Source: Micromonospora sp. WMMA1947 (GTDB taxonomy: Bacteria; Actinomycetota; Actinomycetes; Mycobacteriales; Micromonosporaceae). From it: DNA of 64,000 nucleotides. Below the pieces are notes generated by a model, which was not told the origin of the DNA, searched no databases, and saw only the letters and a list, made by a program, of their open reading frames with translations. Below are positions 1-10,034 of this stretch, one piece after another (the stretch's first letter is position 1; each line of letters starts with the position of its first letter). The stretch is from contig NZ_CP114909.1 in assembly GCF_027497355.1 (NCBI RefSeq), positions 3,038,001 through 3,102,000 of the forward strand. The letters run 5' to 3'. Position numbers and translations under genes: made by a program.

Positions 1-26
1 GGGGCGACAGAGGCGAGGAGCACGAC

Positions 27-1076
27 ATGTGGCGGGGACTGATCGAGGCGTACCGGGATCGGCTGCCGGTCACCGAGGCGACTCCCGTCGTCACCCTGCA
101 CGAGGGCAACACGCCGCTGCTGCCGGCGCCGGTGCTCTCCGCCCGGGTCGGCGCGGACGTGTGGCTCAAGGTCGAGGGCGCCAACCCGACCGGCTCGTTC
201 AAGGACCGGGGCATGACGGTCGCCGTCTCCAAGGCCGTCGAGGCCGGCGACAAGGCGATCATCTGCGCCTCCACGGGCAACACCAGCGCCTCCGCCGCCG
301 CGTACGCGGCCCGCGCCGGGATCACCTGCGCGGTGCTGGTGCCGCAGGGCAAGATCGCGCTGGGCAAGCTGGCCCAGGCGCTCGTGCACGGCGCGAAGCT
401 GCTCCAGGTGCAGGGCAACTTCGACGACTGCCTCGGGCTGGCCGGCAAGCTCGCCCAGGACTACCCGGTCGCGCTGGTCAACTCCGTCAACATCGACCGG
501 CTGCACGGGCAGAAGACCGCCGCCTTCGAGATCGTCGAGGCGCTCGGCGACGCGCCCGACATCCACTGCCTGCCGGTCGGCAACGCCGGCAACATCACCG
601 CGTACTGGATGGGCTACTCCGAGGACCTGCGCGACGGCAACGCCACGAAGGCCCCCCGGATGTACGGCTTCCAGGCGGCCGGCGCGGCCCCGATCGTCAC
701 CGGTCAGGTGGTGCCGGAGCCGTCGACGATCGCCACCGCCATCCGGATCGGCAACCCGGCGAGCTGGACGAAGGCCCTTGACGCGCGGGACGCCTCCGGC
801 GGCCTGATCTCGGCGGTCACCGACCGGGAGATCCTGTCGGCGTACCGGCTGCTGGCCCGCGAGGTGGGCGTCTTCGTCGAGCTGGGCAGCGCGGCGAGCG
901 TCGCCGGTCTGCTCCAGCAGGCCGCCGCCGGCAAGGTGCCGGCCGGGTCGCGGGTGGTGTGCACGGTCACGGGGCACGGCCTGAAGGACCCGGAGTGGGC
1001 CATCTCGACCGCGCCGGCGCCGGTGACCATCGCCAACGACGCGCTGGCCGCCGCCCGCTCCCTCGACCTCGTCTGA
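27..1076 (+). CDS. thrC: Threonine synthase
   Basis: Cytosolic PLP enzyme converting O-phosphohomoserine to threonine, the last step of the pathway. The 349-residue protein has the PLP lysine at residue 59 in SFKDRG and a glycine-rich phosphate loop (VGNAGN) near residue 186. The ATG start has a GAGGAG ribosome site at 15-20, 6 nt upstream. Length is normal for the short actinobacterial type. The pathway enzyme acting just before it, homoserine kinase, lies at 6692-7594, with three unrelated transport or envelope genes between, so the thr cluster is interrupted. Confidence 0.96.
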   Translation: MWRGLIEAYRDRLPVTEATPVVTLHEGNTPLLPAPVLSARVGADVWLKVEGANPTGSFKDRGMTVAVSKAVEAGDKAIICASTGNTSASAAAYAARAGITCAVLVPQGKIALGKLAQALVHGAKLLQVQGNFDDCLGLAGKLAQDYPVALVNSVNIDRLHGQKTAAFEIVEALGDAPDIHCLPVGNAGNITAYWMGYSEDLRDGNATKAPRMYGFQAAGAAPIVTGQVVPEPSTIATAIRIGNPASWTKALDARDASGGLISAVTDREILSAYRLLAREVGVFVELGSAASVAGLLQQAAAGKVPAGSRVVCTVTGHGLKDPEWAISTAPAPVTIANDALAAARSLDLV

Positions 1077-1191
1077 GGGTTCCCGCTTCGTCGGCAGTGT
1101 CATCGGCTGGGGCGGATGCCGGGAGTGTCGGGGCGTGGGGCAGACTCAGACACCCCCCGCCGGACACCTCTCCCAGGAGTGAGTAACGCCG

Positions 1192-4100
1192 ATGTCGCTG
1201 CTCGCCAGATTCAGCCTCGCCAACCGTGGGCTGATCGCCCTCGTCGCGTTGGTGACGACGGCCTTCGGCCTGTTCGCCGTGCCGTCGCTGAAGCAGCAGC
1301 TCCTGCCGTCGCTGGAGTTTCCCGCCGCGTTCATCGTGGCGACGTACCCGGGCGCCGCGCCGGAGATCGTGGAATCCCAGGTCACCGAACCGATCGAGAA
1401 CAGCCTCAAGGGCATCCCGGGCCTCGACGAGGTCACCTCGACCTCGCGCGAGGGCGCCGCCACGATCCAGGTGCAGTACGAGTTCGGTACCGACCTGGAC
1501 GACGTCGTCAACGAGATGGAGACCGCGCTCAACCGGATCGACTCCCAGCTCCCCGAGGGCGTCGACCCGCAGGTGATCGCCGGTAGCACCGACGACCTGC
1601 CCGCCGTGGTGGTCGCCGCGACCGGTGACGGCGACGAGCGGGCGCTGGCGGAGAAGCTGCGCAGCGCCGTCGTACCGGAGCTGGAGGCGCTGGACGGCGT
1701 CCGCTCGGTGGACGTCACCGGCGCCCGGAACCAGATCGTGACCGTCACACCGGACCCGGTGAAGCTGGCCGCCGCCAAGGTGGCGCCCACCGCCATCGCG
1801 TCGGCGCTCAAGAGCAACGGCGTGGCGGTGCCGGCCGGTGCGCTCGCCGAGGGAGACCGGTCGCTGCCGGTTCAGGTGGGCACGCCGATCCGGACGCTCG
1901 ACGACCTGCGCGGCATCGTGCTCACCACGGCTCCCGCCGCCCCGGTACGCCTGGGCGACGTGGCAGCGGTGGAGCAGCAGCTCGCCCCGGCGACCTCGCT
2001 GACCCGTACCAACGGCAAGCCCAGCCTGGGCATCGCGGTGACGGCCGCCCCGGACGGCAACGCGGTGGAGATCTCGCACGAGATCCGGGACCGGCTGGAC
2101 GAGCTGGGCGACGCCGCGGGCGCCGAGCTGACTGTGGTGTTCGACCAGGCCCCGTTCGTCGAGAAGTCCATCGAGAGCCTGACCACCGAGGGCCTGCTGG
2201 GCCTGGTCATGGCGGTCGTGGTGATCCTGGTGTTCCTGCTGTCGGTGCGCTCCACGGTGGTCACCGCGGTGTCCATCCCGCTGTCCGTGCTGGTCGCGCT
2301 GATCGTGCTCTGGTCCGGCGACTACTCGCTGAACCTGCTCACCCTCGGCGCGCTGACCATCGCGGTCGGGCGGGTGGTGGACGACTCCATCGTGGTGCTG
2401 GAGAACATCAAACGCCATCTGGAGTACGGCGAACCGAAGCGTGACGCGATCCTCACCGCGGTCCGCGAGGTGGCCGGCGCGGTGACCGCGTCCACGCTCA
2501 CCACAGTCGCCGTGTTCGCCCCGATCGCCCTGGTGGGCGGCTTCGTCGGGCAGCTGTTCGCCCCGTTCGCGATCACCGTGACGGTGGCGCTGCTCGCCTC
2601 GCTGCTGGTGTCGCTCACAGTCATCCCGGTGCTGGCGTACTGGTTCCTGCGGCCGCGCGGCGCCGCCGGCGACGCCGCCGCCCGGCGCGCCGCCGAGGAG
2701 AAGGAGCTGCGCAACCCGCTGCAGCGGGCGTACCTGCCGGTGATCGACTTCGCCACCCGCTCGCGGAAGACCCGCTGGGCCACCGTGGGTCTCGGCCTGC
2801 TCGTGCTGCTCGGCACGTTCGGCCTGGCGCAGAAGCTGGAGACGAACTTCCTGGACGACTCCGGCCAGGACACGCTCGCCATCCGGCAGGAGATGCCGGC
2901 CGGCACCTCGCTCGCCGGCACCGACCGGGCCGCCGCCCGGGTCGAGGAGGTGCTGCGGCGTACGCCGGGGGTGGAGACCTACCAGGTCAGCGCCGGTGGC
3001 GGGGACAACCCGTTCGCCGGCGGCGGAAGCGACCGGGCCACCTGGTCGCTGTCGCTCTCCGACGACACCGACGCCGCGACGGTACGGCAGGGCCTGCGCA
3101 AGGAGTTCGACGCGCTCGGCCCGGAGGTGGGCGAGCTGACGTTCGGCGGCGGGCAGAACACCTCGGCCAACGAGGTCGAGGTGGTCGTGCAGGCCACCGA
3201 CCAGGAGACGCTGGTCCGGGCGGCCGAGGCGGTACGCGGCGCGATGGCGGGCACGCCGGGCGTGGAGGACGTCACCAGCAGCCTGGCCACGCAGGTGCCG
3301 CGCGTCGAGGTGACTGTGGACCGGCTGGCCGCGGCCCGTGCGGGTCTCACCGAGGCGGCCGTCGGGCAGCTCGTCGCGCAGACGTACCGGGGAGCGCCGC
3401 TCGGGCAGGTGACGCTCGACGGCACGGCGCAGAACGTGGTGCTGAGCAGCGGCGCCCAGCCGCCGCTGACCGTGGCGGAGCTGCGGGCGCTGCGCGTGGG
3501 CGCGGTGCCGCTGGACGCGATCGCCGAGGTCGAGCAGGTGGACGGCCCGCAGCAGGTGACCCGGATCGACGGGGAGCGCAGCGTCTCGGTGACCGGCACG
3601 GCGACCGGCTCGAACCTCGGCGCCACCACGCAGGAGCTGCAGGAGCGGCTGGACGCGCTGGACGTGCCGGGTGCCACGTACGTGATCGGCGGCGTGAGCG
3701 CCGACCAGGCGGACGCGTTCGCGGACCTCGGTCTCGCGGTGCTGGCCGCCATCGCGATCGTCTTCCTGATCATGGTGGCCACGTTCCGCAGTCTGACCCA
3801 GGCGCTGATCCTGCTGATCTCGGTGCCGTTCGCCGCGACCGGCGCGATCGGGTTGCTGCTGGTCACCGGCACGCCGCTGGGCGTGCCGGCGCTGATCGGT
3901 GTGCTCATGCTCGTCGGCATCGTGGTGACGAACGCGATCGTGCTGATGGACCTGATCAACCAGTACCGGGCCCAGGGCATGGACGTGACCGAGGCGGTGG
4001 TCGAGGGCGGCCGGCGCCGGCTGCGGCCGATCCTGATGACCGCCGTGGCGACCATCTTCGCGTTGCTGCCGATGGCGCTCGGCCTGACCGGCGAGGGCGG

Positions 4101-4434
4101 CTTCATCTCCAAGCCGCTGGCGATCGTGGTGATCGGCGGCCTGCTCAGCTCGACGCTGCTGACGCTGGTGCTGGTGCCGACGCTCTACACCATGGTCGAG
4201 CACACCAAGGGCTCGTTCCGGAACCGGCGCCGGGGCGCTGCGGAGCCGGTCGAGCCGCAGCCGGAGCCGGACCCGGTGCCGGTGCCGGTCGGCGGCGGGG
4301 ACCGCGCCGAGGAGCGGGCCGAGGTCGCGCCGCCGCCGGCCCGCCCGTCGGGCGCGCTCGTCGACGGCACCGACCAGTTCGAGGTGCTGCGCCTGCCCAA
4401 GAGCCGCCAGTCGCCGATTCCGCCCGCCGAGTGA
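1192..4434 (+). CDS. RND-family efflux transporter (AcrB/HAE1-like)
   Basis: Inner-membrane proton-driven exporter of 1080 residues, the usual RND size. A first membrane helix lies near residues 12-30, a large extracytoplasmic porter domain follows, and the TM4 signature GRVVDDSIVVLENI sits near residue 393 with the paired aspartates needed for proton relay. A second helix-porter-helix half follows, ending in a hydrophilic Pro/Glu-rich cytoplasmic tail near 1020-1080. An AGGAG site lies 12 nt before the ATG. No periplasmic adaptor or outer-membrane partner is adjacent, as expected in a monoderm; the substrate cannot be told from sequence. A strong hairpin terminator follows directly. Confidence 0.92.
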   Translation: MSLLARFSLANRGLIALVALVTTAFGLFAVPSLKQQLLPSLEFPAAFIVATYPGAAPEIVESQVTEPIENSLKGIPGLDEVTSTSREGAATIQVQYEFGTDLDDVVNEMETALNRIDSQLPEGVDPQVIAGSTDDLPAVVVAATGDGDERALAEKLRSAVVPELEALDGVRSVDVTGARNQIVTVTPDPVKLAAAKVAPTAIASALKSNGVAVPAGALAEGDRSLPVQVGTPIRTLDDLRGIVLTTAPAAPVRLGDVAAVEQQLAPATSLTRTNGKPSLGIAVTAAPDGNAVEISHEIRDRLDELGDAAGAELTVVFDQAPFVEKSIESLTTEGLLGLVMAVVVILVFLLSVRSTVVTAVSIPLSVLVALIVLWSGDYSLNLLTLGALTIAVGRVVDDSIVVLENIKRHLEYGEPKRDAILTAVREVAGAVTASTLTTVAVFAPIALVGGFVGQLFAPFAITVTVALLASLLVSLTVIPVLAYWFLRPRGAAGDAAARRAAEEKELRNPLQRAYLPVIDFATRSRKTRWATVGLGLLVLLGTFGLAQKLETNFLDDSGQDTLAIRQEMPAGTSLAGTDRAAARVEEVLRRTPGVETYQVSAGGGDNPFAGGGSDRATWSLSLSDDTDAATVRQGLRKEFDALGPEVGELTFGGGQNTSANEVEVVVQATDQETLVRAAEAVRGAMAGTPGVEDVTSSLATQVPRVEVTVDRLAAARAGLTEAAVGQLVAQTYRGAPLGQVTLDGTAQNVVLSSGAQPPLTVAELRALRVGAVPLDAIAEVEQVDGPQQVTRIDGERSVSVTGTATGSNLGATTQELQERLDALDVPGATYVIGGVSADQADAFADLGLAVLAAIAIVFLIMVATFRSLTQALILLISVPFAATGAIGLLLVTGTPLGVPALIGVLMLVGIVVTNAIVLMDLINQYRAQGMDVTEAVVEGGRRRLRPILMTAVATIFALLPMALGLTGEGGFISKPLAIVVIGGLLSSTLLTLVLVPTLYTMVEHTKGSFRNRRRGAAEPVEPQPEPDPVPVPVGGGDRAEERAEVAPPPARPSGALVDGTDQFEVLRLPKSRQSPIPPAE

Positions 4435-4435
4435 T

Positions 4436-4473
4436 GGTGCCGGGAGGGGCCCGCCCGGGCCCCTCCCGGCACC
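4436..4473 (+). terminator. Hairpin terminator after the RND gene
   Basis: A perfect 18-bp inverted repeat (4436-4453 pairing with 4456-4473) with a 2-nt loop begins right after the stop codon of the exporter. There is no U-tract, as is common in high-GC actinobacteria. Confidence 0.75.
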
Positions 4474-4551
4474 TCGGCACGCGGGACACACCAGAACCGC
4501 ACCGAACGGTACGCTCAGTGAGCTGCTGCCTACTTTCGGTTCGGAGGCGTG

Positions 4552-5373
4552 ATGGCGGGGGGTGCGGGCCGGTGGGATCGGCGTACCGTGCTGCGCCGCT
4601 CCGCGCTGCTGCTCGGCGGGGCCGTGGCGGGCTCCGTCGCGACAGTCGAGAGCACCTGGGTGGCCGACCGCAGACTCCCCATCTCCGGCGGGCCGGCCAG
4701 CGCGACGCTCGGCAGCCGCCACCAGGACGTCGGCACCGGCGGGGTGCAGGTCGTCTGGGGCGTACGCACCGAGGAACCCCTGGTGGCGCTCACCTTCGAC
4801 GACGGCCCCCGCCCACAGTGGACCCCGATGGTGCTCGACACGCTCGCCGAGCACCGGGTGCCGGCCACCTTCTTCCTGGTCGGTGAGCGGGCCCGCGAAC
4901 ACGCCGCGCTGGTCCGGGGCCGGATGGCCGCCCACGAGGTCGGCAACCACAGCTGGGCGCACCGCGACCTGGCCCGGATGGACGCCGCGACGGTCTACGA
5001 CGACCTGCGCCGCAGCCACGACGCGATCACCGCGGCCACCGGTTCGGCGCCCCGGCTGCTCCGCCCGCCCTGGGGGCACCTCGGCGGCTCGGTGCTGTAC
5101 GCGTCGGCCCGGCTCGGCTACCGCCTGGTGCTCTGGACGCTCCAGATGGTCGAGGGCGAGTTCCCGCACGACCCGGCCGGGCACGCCCGGCGGATCGTCG
5201 CCGACGTGCGCCCCGGAACGATAGTGCTCGGCCACGACGTCGGCACCGGCCGCCGGCTCGTCGCGCTCCGCGGCCTGCCCGACATGATCAATGGGCTGCG
5301 GGCCCGGGGCTACACCTTCGTGACGGTCTCCGACCTGCTGCGCCGCGCTGCCGCCACCGGAGCGGCCGGATAA
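4552..5373 (+). CDS. Secreted polysaccharide deacetylase (NodB family)
   Basis: Predicted carbohydrate esterase 4 enzyme removing N- or O-acetyl groups from a cell-wall or extracellular glycan. The N-terminus has a twin-arginine-type signal (DRRTVLRRS then a hydrophobic run), so export by Tat is likely. The NodB motifs are all present: TFDDGP near residue 82 (catalytic base and metal Asp), HxxxH in NHSWAH, and RPPWGH. About 273 residues. The ATG at 4552 follows GGAGG at 4543-4547 with short spacing; a GTG at 4549 is an alternative. It stands between a transporter terminator and an MFS gene. Confidence 0.9.
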   Translation: MAGGAGRWDRRTVLRRSALLLGGAVAGSVATVESTWVADRRLPISGGPASATLGSRHQDVGTGGVQVVWGVRTEEPLVALTFDDGPRPQWTPMVLDTLAEHRVPATFFLVGERAREHAALVRGRMAAHEVGNHSWAHRDLARMDAATVYDDLRRSHDAITAATGSAPRLLRPPWGHLGGSVLYASARLGYRLVLWTLQMVEGEFPHDPAGHARRIVADVRPGTIVLGHDVGTGRRLVALRGLPDMINGLRARGYTFVTVSDLLRRAAATGAAG

Positions 5374-5382
5374 GGTGCCCGC

Positions 5383-6627
5383 GTGTCACCCACCCTCTCG
5401 GTCCTGGTCCGCAACCGCGACTTCCGTCATCTGTTCCTCGCCGAGCTGGTGGTCTTCGGCGCGGACTGGTTCGTCATGGTGCCGCTGCTGGTGCTGCTGC
5501 CCGACCTGACCGGCAGCGGCGTGTGGGGCGCGCTGGTGCTGGCGGTGGACACCGGGACGACCGCGTTGCTGCTGCCGTACGCCGGAACGATCGCCGACCG
5601 GTTCGACCGCCGCACGGTGATGATGGTGGCCAACGTGGGCGCGCTCGCGGGGGTACTGCTGCTGCTTGGCGTGCGCAGCGCCGGTACGGCCTGGCTGGCG
5701 CTGGCGGCGATCGCGGTGGTGGCGGTGGCGAAGGCGTTCTACTCGCCGGCCGCCCAGGCCGCGCTGCCCAACGTGGTGGACCCGGAGGACCTGGCCGCCG
5801 GCAACGCGGTCGCCGGCTCGGCCTGGGGCACGATGACCGTGGTCGGCGCCTCGCTCGGCGGCATCCTGAGCGCCGTCGCCGGCCCGTACGCCAGCTTCTG
5901 GGTGGCCGCCGTCGGCCTGGTCGCCGCCGCGGGCCTGGCCGCGCTGATCCGCCGCCCGTTGCAGGCGCCGCGCGACCCGGCGGCGCCGGTGCCCCGCACC
6001 TGGGCGGCGATCCGGGAGGCGTTGCGCTACATCGCCCACCGCCCGCGCGTGCTGGCGCTGGTGACGGTCAAGTCGGCGGTCGGCCTGGGCAACGGTGTGC
6101 TGACCGTCTTCCCGCTCCTGGCCGGCGTGTACGGGGTCGGCGCGGTCGGCGCCGGACTGCTCTTCGCCGCCCGCGGCGCCGGGGCCCTGGTCGGCCCGAT
6201 CATGATGCGCCGGGTGCTCAGCAACCGGGCCTGGCTGCTCACCGGCCTGGCGCTGTCCATGTCGACGTACGGCCTGGCCTACCTGGGCGCCTCGATGGTG
6301 ACCTGGTTCCCGCTGGTGCTGGTCCTGGTGTTCCTGGCCCACCTGGGCGGCGGCAGCAACTGGGTGCTGTCCAACTACGCCCTGCAGGGCGAGGTGCCGG
6401 ACCGCCTCCGCGGCCGGGTCTTCGCCACCGACATGATGCTGGCGACGCTCGCCATCGCGGTGAGCCAGCTGGTGGTGGCGCTCGTGGTGGACCGGGTGGA
6501 CGAGCGCACCGTGCTGGCCGGCTGCGGCCTGGTCACCGTCGTGTACGCGATCGGCTGGCGGTTCGCCACCCGCCGGCTCTCGCTCACCGACCCGGTCGAC
6601 ACGCCGACCCCGGAGCGCACCGGCTGA
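5383..6627 (+). CDS. MFS transporter
   Basis: Major facilitator superfamily membrane protein of 414 residues with about 12 hydrophobic helices and the family A-like motif after TM2 (GTIADRFDRR). It resembles the MFS_3/enterobactin-exporter-like group, but the substrate is unknown. The GTG start follows the deacetylase stop by only 9 nt. TAAGGT at 5371-5376, 6 nt before the GTG, could be a -10 box of a leaderless transcript, though its TAA is also the upstream stop codon. Confidence 0.88.
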   Translation: MSPTLSVLVRNRDFRHLFLAELVVFGADWFVMVPLLVLLPDLTGSGVWGALVLAVDTGTTALLLPYAGTIADRFDRRTVMMVANVGALAGVLLLLGVRSAGTAWLALAAIAVVAVAKAFYSPAAQAALPNVVDPEDLAAGNAVAGSAWGTMTVVGASLGGILSAVAGPYASFWVAAVGLVAAAGLAALIRRPLQAPRDPAAPVPRTWAAIREALRYIAHRPRVLALVTVKSAVGLGNGVLTVFPLLAGVYGVGAVGAGLLFAARGAGALVGPIMMRRVLSNRAWLLTGLALSMSTYGLAYLGASMVTWFPLVLVLVFLAHLGGGSNWVLSNYALQGEVPDRLRGRVFATDMMLATLAIAVSQLVVALVVDRVDERTVLAGCGLVTVVYAIGWRFATRRLSLTDPVDTPTPERTG

Positions 6628-6691
6628 CACGCCGGTCCCACGCACCGGGCGGTCCGGCCGGGCTGTCGGTGCAACGTCCTAGCATGAGCCG

Positions 6692-7594
6692 GTGCCGACC
6701 ACTTTCACCCCCGGCCCGGTGCGGGTCCGGGTGCCCGCGACCAGCGCCAACCTGGGTCCCGGCTTCGACGCGCTCGGGCTGGCCCTGGGCCGCCACGACG
6801 ACGTCACGGCCGAGGTGACGGACGGCGGCGTACGGGTGTCGGTCACCGGCGAGGGCGCCGGGGAGCTGCCGTCGGACGAGCGGCACCTGATCGTCACCGC
6901 CATGCGGGCCACCTTCGACGCGCTCGGCGCGCAGCCGACCGGCCTGGCGCTGGAGTGCGTCAACCGCATCCCGCAGGCCCGCGGGCTCGGCTCGTCGTCG
7001 GCGGCGATCGTGGCCGGGGTGCTGGCGGCCCGCGCGCTGGTTGCAGGCGGCGACCGGCGGATGGACGACGACGCCGCGCTGCGCCTGGCAGCCGAGCTGG
7101 AGGGGCATCCGGACAACGTCGCGCCCTGTCTGCTCGGCGGCTTCACCATCGCCTGGACGGAGCCGGGCGGCGCGCGGGCGGTCTCGCTGCCGGTGGCGCC
7201 GGCCGTGCGCCCGACCGTCTTCGTGCCCGCCGAGCGAGGCCTGACCTCGGTGGCCCGGGCGGCGCTGCCGGCCACCGTGCCGCACGCCGACGCGGCGCTC
7301 AACGCGGGCCGGGCGGCCCTGCTGGTGCACGCGCTGACCGCCGATCCCGCGCTGCTGCTGCCCGCCACCGTCGACCGACTGCACCAGGACCAGCGGGCCC
7401 CGGGGATGCCGGCCACGGCGGGGCTGGTCGGTGCGCTGCGCGAGGTGGGTGTGGCGGCTGTGGTAAGTGGGGCGGGTCCGACGGTGCTGGCGCTCTCCGA
7501 GGTCCCGGCGGAATTCGAGGTGGGAACAGATTGGCGCCGGTGGGAGTTGCCGATAGATGTCAGCGGTGCCCGGGTCATCCGGGGTAGACTTTGA
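6692..7594 (+). CDS. thrB: Homoserine kinase
   Basis: GHMP kinase phosphorylating homoserine to O-phosphohomoserine, the substrate of the threonine synthase at 27-1076. The N-terminus (VRVPATSANLGPGFDALG) is typical of ThrB, and the ATP-binding GHMP motif PQARGLGSSSAA lies near residue 94. 300 residues, normal length. The GTG start at 6692 has no clear ribosome site but TAGCAT at 6680-6685 sits 6 nt upstream, fitting a leaderless transcript. Confidence 0.95.
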   Translation: MPTTFTPGPVRVRVPATSANLGPGFDALGLALGRHDDVTAEVTDGGVRVSVTGEGAGELPSDERHLIVTAMRATFDALGAQPTGLALECVNRIPQARGLGSSSAAIVAGVLAARALVAGGDRRMDDDAALRLAAELEGHPDNVAPCLLGGFTIAWTEPGGARAVSLPVAPAVRPTVFVPAERGLTSVARAALPATVPHADAALNAGRAALLVHALTADPALLLPATVDRLHQDQRAPGMPATAGLVGALREVGVAAVVSGAGPTVLALSEVPAEFEVGTDWRRWELPIDVSGARVIRGRL

Positions 7595-7931
7595 CACGCC
7601 GAGCGGGGCCCTGTTGCCGCAGGTCGGACGAGGCGATTACGCTCTAGACCTAGCACAGCCGCGAAGCATGCGATCTTCCTGCGGTTCGGCGCACCCCCGA
7701 AGCTCTCGGCGGTAGCCCGTCACCCCTGCTCAAGGCCCACGCCGCACCGCAGTTTCCACAGGTCGCCGCAGACGGCGAGACCTGCTCACCGATGGTGGTG
7801 AGTCGGGAAACCACCGGCTGCTGTGTCACAGACTCCCGCGACGCGTCCATGCGAGGCGGGTGCACCGAGGCCGCCCGGCCACCTGGTTCCACGACTCCGG
7901 GCAGTCCCGGCCTATCGAGGGAAGGAATCCA
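7595..7931 (+). promoter_or_regulatory. Promoter and long 5' leader of rho
   Basis: This 337-bp gap holds no gene. A candidate promoter is TTGCCG (7614-7619), an 18-nt spacer, and TACGCT (7638-7643), giving a leader of roughly 280 nt. The leader contains several possible hairpins, among them CAGGTCGCCG pairing with a bulged CGGCGAGACCTG at about 7759-7785 and a GGTGG/CCACC pair near 7793-7815. Leader-based autoregulation of rho is known in enteric bacteria; here it is only an inference from leader length. Confidence 0.45.
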
Positions 7932-10016
7932 TTGAGCGACACCACCGACGTGACGTCGGATGTTTCCAACGTCGCTGGCGATGCCACCACCGCCGCCCCC
8001 ACGCGCCGCCGGCGGAGCGGCACCGGTCTGTCGGCGATGCTGCTGCCGGAGCTCCAGAGCCTGGCCGCGTCGCTCGGCATCTCTGGTACCGCTCGCATGC
8101 GCAAGGGCGAGCTGATCAGTGCCATCACCGAGCGGCAGCAGGGCGGCGCCGCGGCCGGAACCCCTCGACCGCGAGCCGAGGTAGCGGCCGCTGCTGCTCC
8201 CGCCCGTGAGGAGGTGCACGCGGAGGTCCGTGAGGAGCGGGCCGAGGCGCGCCCCGCCGAGCAGGCGCCGGCCGCGGAGGCGACCGAGGGCCGTACCCGT
8301 GGTCGCCGCACCCGGGCCGCCGCCGCGACCACCGAGGCGCGACCGGCCGAGGCGCCGGCGGCCGAGGCGCGGCCGGCCGAGTCGGCGCGCGTCGAGGCGG
8401 CGCCCGCCGAGACCGGCGAGCGGGCCGAGCGTGGCGGTGACCGGGCCGAGCGCGGCGAGCGCACCGAGGGCCGGGGCCGTGAGCGGACCGAGCGGGCCGA
8501 CCGTGGCGAGCGCGGCGGCGAGCGGGCCGACCGTGGCGGCGAGCGGGCCGAGCGCGGTGAGCGCAACGACCGTGGTGACCGTGCCGAGCGTGGCGAGCGG
8601 GCCGAGCGTGGCGACCGCAACGAGCGGGGCGAGCGCGCCGAGCGCAACGACCGCAACGAGCGCGGTGACCGGAGCGGCGACCGCAACGACCGAGGTGACC
8701 GCAACGACCGGGGTGACCGCAACGACCGTGGTCAGCGCGCCGAGCGGGACAACGACGGCGACGACGACGGCGAGGGCGGCGGCCGGCGGGGCCGGCGCAG
8801 CCGGTTCCGGGACCGCCGTCGCGGCCGTGGCGAGCGGGGCGAGGGCGACAGCGGTGGCGGCCGCGAGCCGCAGGTCGGCGAGGACGACGTGCTCGTCCCG
8901 GTCGCCGGCATCATCGACGTGCTCGACAACTACGCCTTCGTCCGGACCACCGGCTACCTGGCCGGTCCGAACGACGTGTACGTCTCGATGTCCCAGATCA
9001 AGAAGTACGGCCTGCGCCGCGGTGACGCGATCACCGGCGCCGTGCGGGCCGCGCGGGACGGCGAGCAGCGGCGCGACAAGTACAACCCGCTGGTCCGGCT
9101 GGACACCATCAACGGGATGGAGCCGGACGAGGCGAAGCGCCGGCCGGAGTTCTACAAGCTCACGCCGCTCTACCCGCAGGAGCGCCTGCGGCTGGAGACC
9201 GAGCCGCACATCCTCACCACCCGGGTGATCGACCTGGTCATGCCGATCGGCAAGGGCCAGCGGGCGCTCATCGTGTCGCCGCCGAAGGCCGGCAAGACGA
9301 TGGTGCTGCAGGCGATCGCGAACGCGATCACCCGCAACAACCCGGAGTGCCACCTGATGGTGGTGCTGGTCGACGAGCGGCCCGAAGAGGTCACCGACAT
9401 GCAGCGATCGGTGAAGGGCGAGGTCATCGCGGCCACGTTCGACCGTCCGCCGCAGGACCACACCACTGTCGCGGAGCTGGCGATCGAGCGGGCGAAGCGC
9501 CTGGTCGAGCTGGGCCACGACGTGGTCGTGCTGCTCGACTCGGTGACCCGGCTCGGGCGGTCGTACAACCTGGCGGCGCCGGCCAGCGGCCGGATCATGT
9601 CGGGTGGTATCGACTCCACCGCGCTCTACCCGCCCAAGCGCTTCCTCGGCGCGGCGCGCAACATCGAGAACGGCGGCTCGCTGACCATTCTCGCCACCGC
9701 GCTGGTGGAGACCGGTTCCATGGCGGACACGGTCATCTTCGAGGAGTTCAAGGGCACGGGTAACGCCGAGCTGAAGCTGGACCGGAAGATCGCCGACAAG
9801 CGGGTCTTCCCGGCGATCGACATCAACCCCTCCGGCACCCGCAAGGAGGAGGTCCTGCTCGCGCCGGAGGAGCTGGCGATCATCCACAAGCTCCGCAAGG
9901 TGCTGCATTCGCTGGACTCGCAGGCGGCGCTCGACCTCCTGCTGGACCGGCTCAAGCAGTCCCGCACCAACATCGAGTTCCTGATGCAGATCGCGAAGTC
10001 CACGCCGGGCGAGTGA
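7932..10016 (+). CDS. rho: Transcription termination factor Rho
   Basis: Hexameric RNA-dependent ATPase/helicase that ends transcription. I place the start at TTG 7932 because GAGGGAAGGA lies just upstream and the encoded SDTTDV matches a natural N-terminus; the frame stays open further up to a GTG at 7860. The 694-residue protein has an SAP-like start, a disordered Arg/Gly/Asp/Glu-rich insert at about residues 60-310 with degenerate RNDRGDR- and GERAERG-type repeats, then the RNA-binding and ATPase core. Walker A SPPKAGKT lies near residue 450 and Walker B VVVLLDS near 535. Such inserts are typical of high-GC actinobacterial Rho. Confidence 0.97.
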   Translation: MSDTTDVTSDVSNVAGDATTAAPTRRRRSGTGLSAMLLPELQSLAASLGISGTARMRKGELISAITERQQGGAAAGTPRPRAEVAAAAAPAREEVHAEVREERAEARPAEQAPAAEATEGRTRGRRTRAAAATTEARPAEAPAAEARPAESARVEAAPAETGERAERGGDRAERGERTEGRGRERTERADRGERGGERADRGGERAERGERNDRGDRAERGERAERGDRNERGERAERNDRNERGDRSGDRNDRGDRNDRGDRNDRGQRAERDNDGDDDGEGGGRRGRRSRFRDRRRGRGERGEGDSGGGREPQVGEDDVLVPVAGIIDVLDNYAFVRTTGYLAGPNDVYVSMSQIKKYGLRRGDAITGAVRAARDGEQRRDKYNPLVRLDTINGMEPDEAKRRPEFYKLTPLYPQERLRLETEPHILTTRVIDLVMPIGKGQRALIVSPPKAGKTMVLQAIANAITRNNPECHLMVVLVDERPEEVTDMQRSVKGEVIAATFDRPPQDHTTVAELAIERAKRLVELGHDVVVLLDSVTRLGRSYNLAAPASGRIMSGGIDSTALYPPKRFLGAARNIENGGSLTILATALVETGSMADTVIFEEFKGTGNAELKLDRKIADKRVFPAIDINPSGTRKEEVLLAPEELAIIHKLRKVLHSLDSQAALDLLLDRLKQSRTNIEFLMQIAKSTPGE

Positions 10017-10034
10017 CCTGACGGATCCGACGAG

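Noticed and set aside
967..5235. Very long minus-strand open frame opposite the RND exporter and deacetylase
   Set aside because: It is rich in Arg, His and Gly with no domain, overlaps two well-supported genes, and is a usual by-product of GC-rich third positions.
7650..9908. Long minus-strand open frame opposite rho
   Set aside because: Antisense of the repetitive Rho insert produces Leu/Ala repeats; no start signal or domain.
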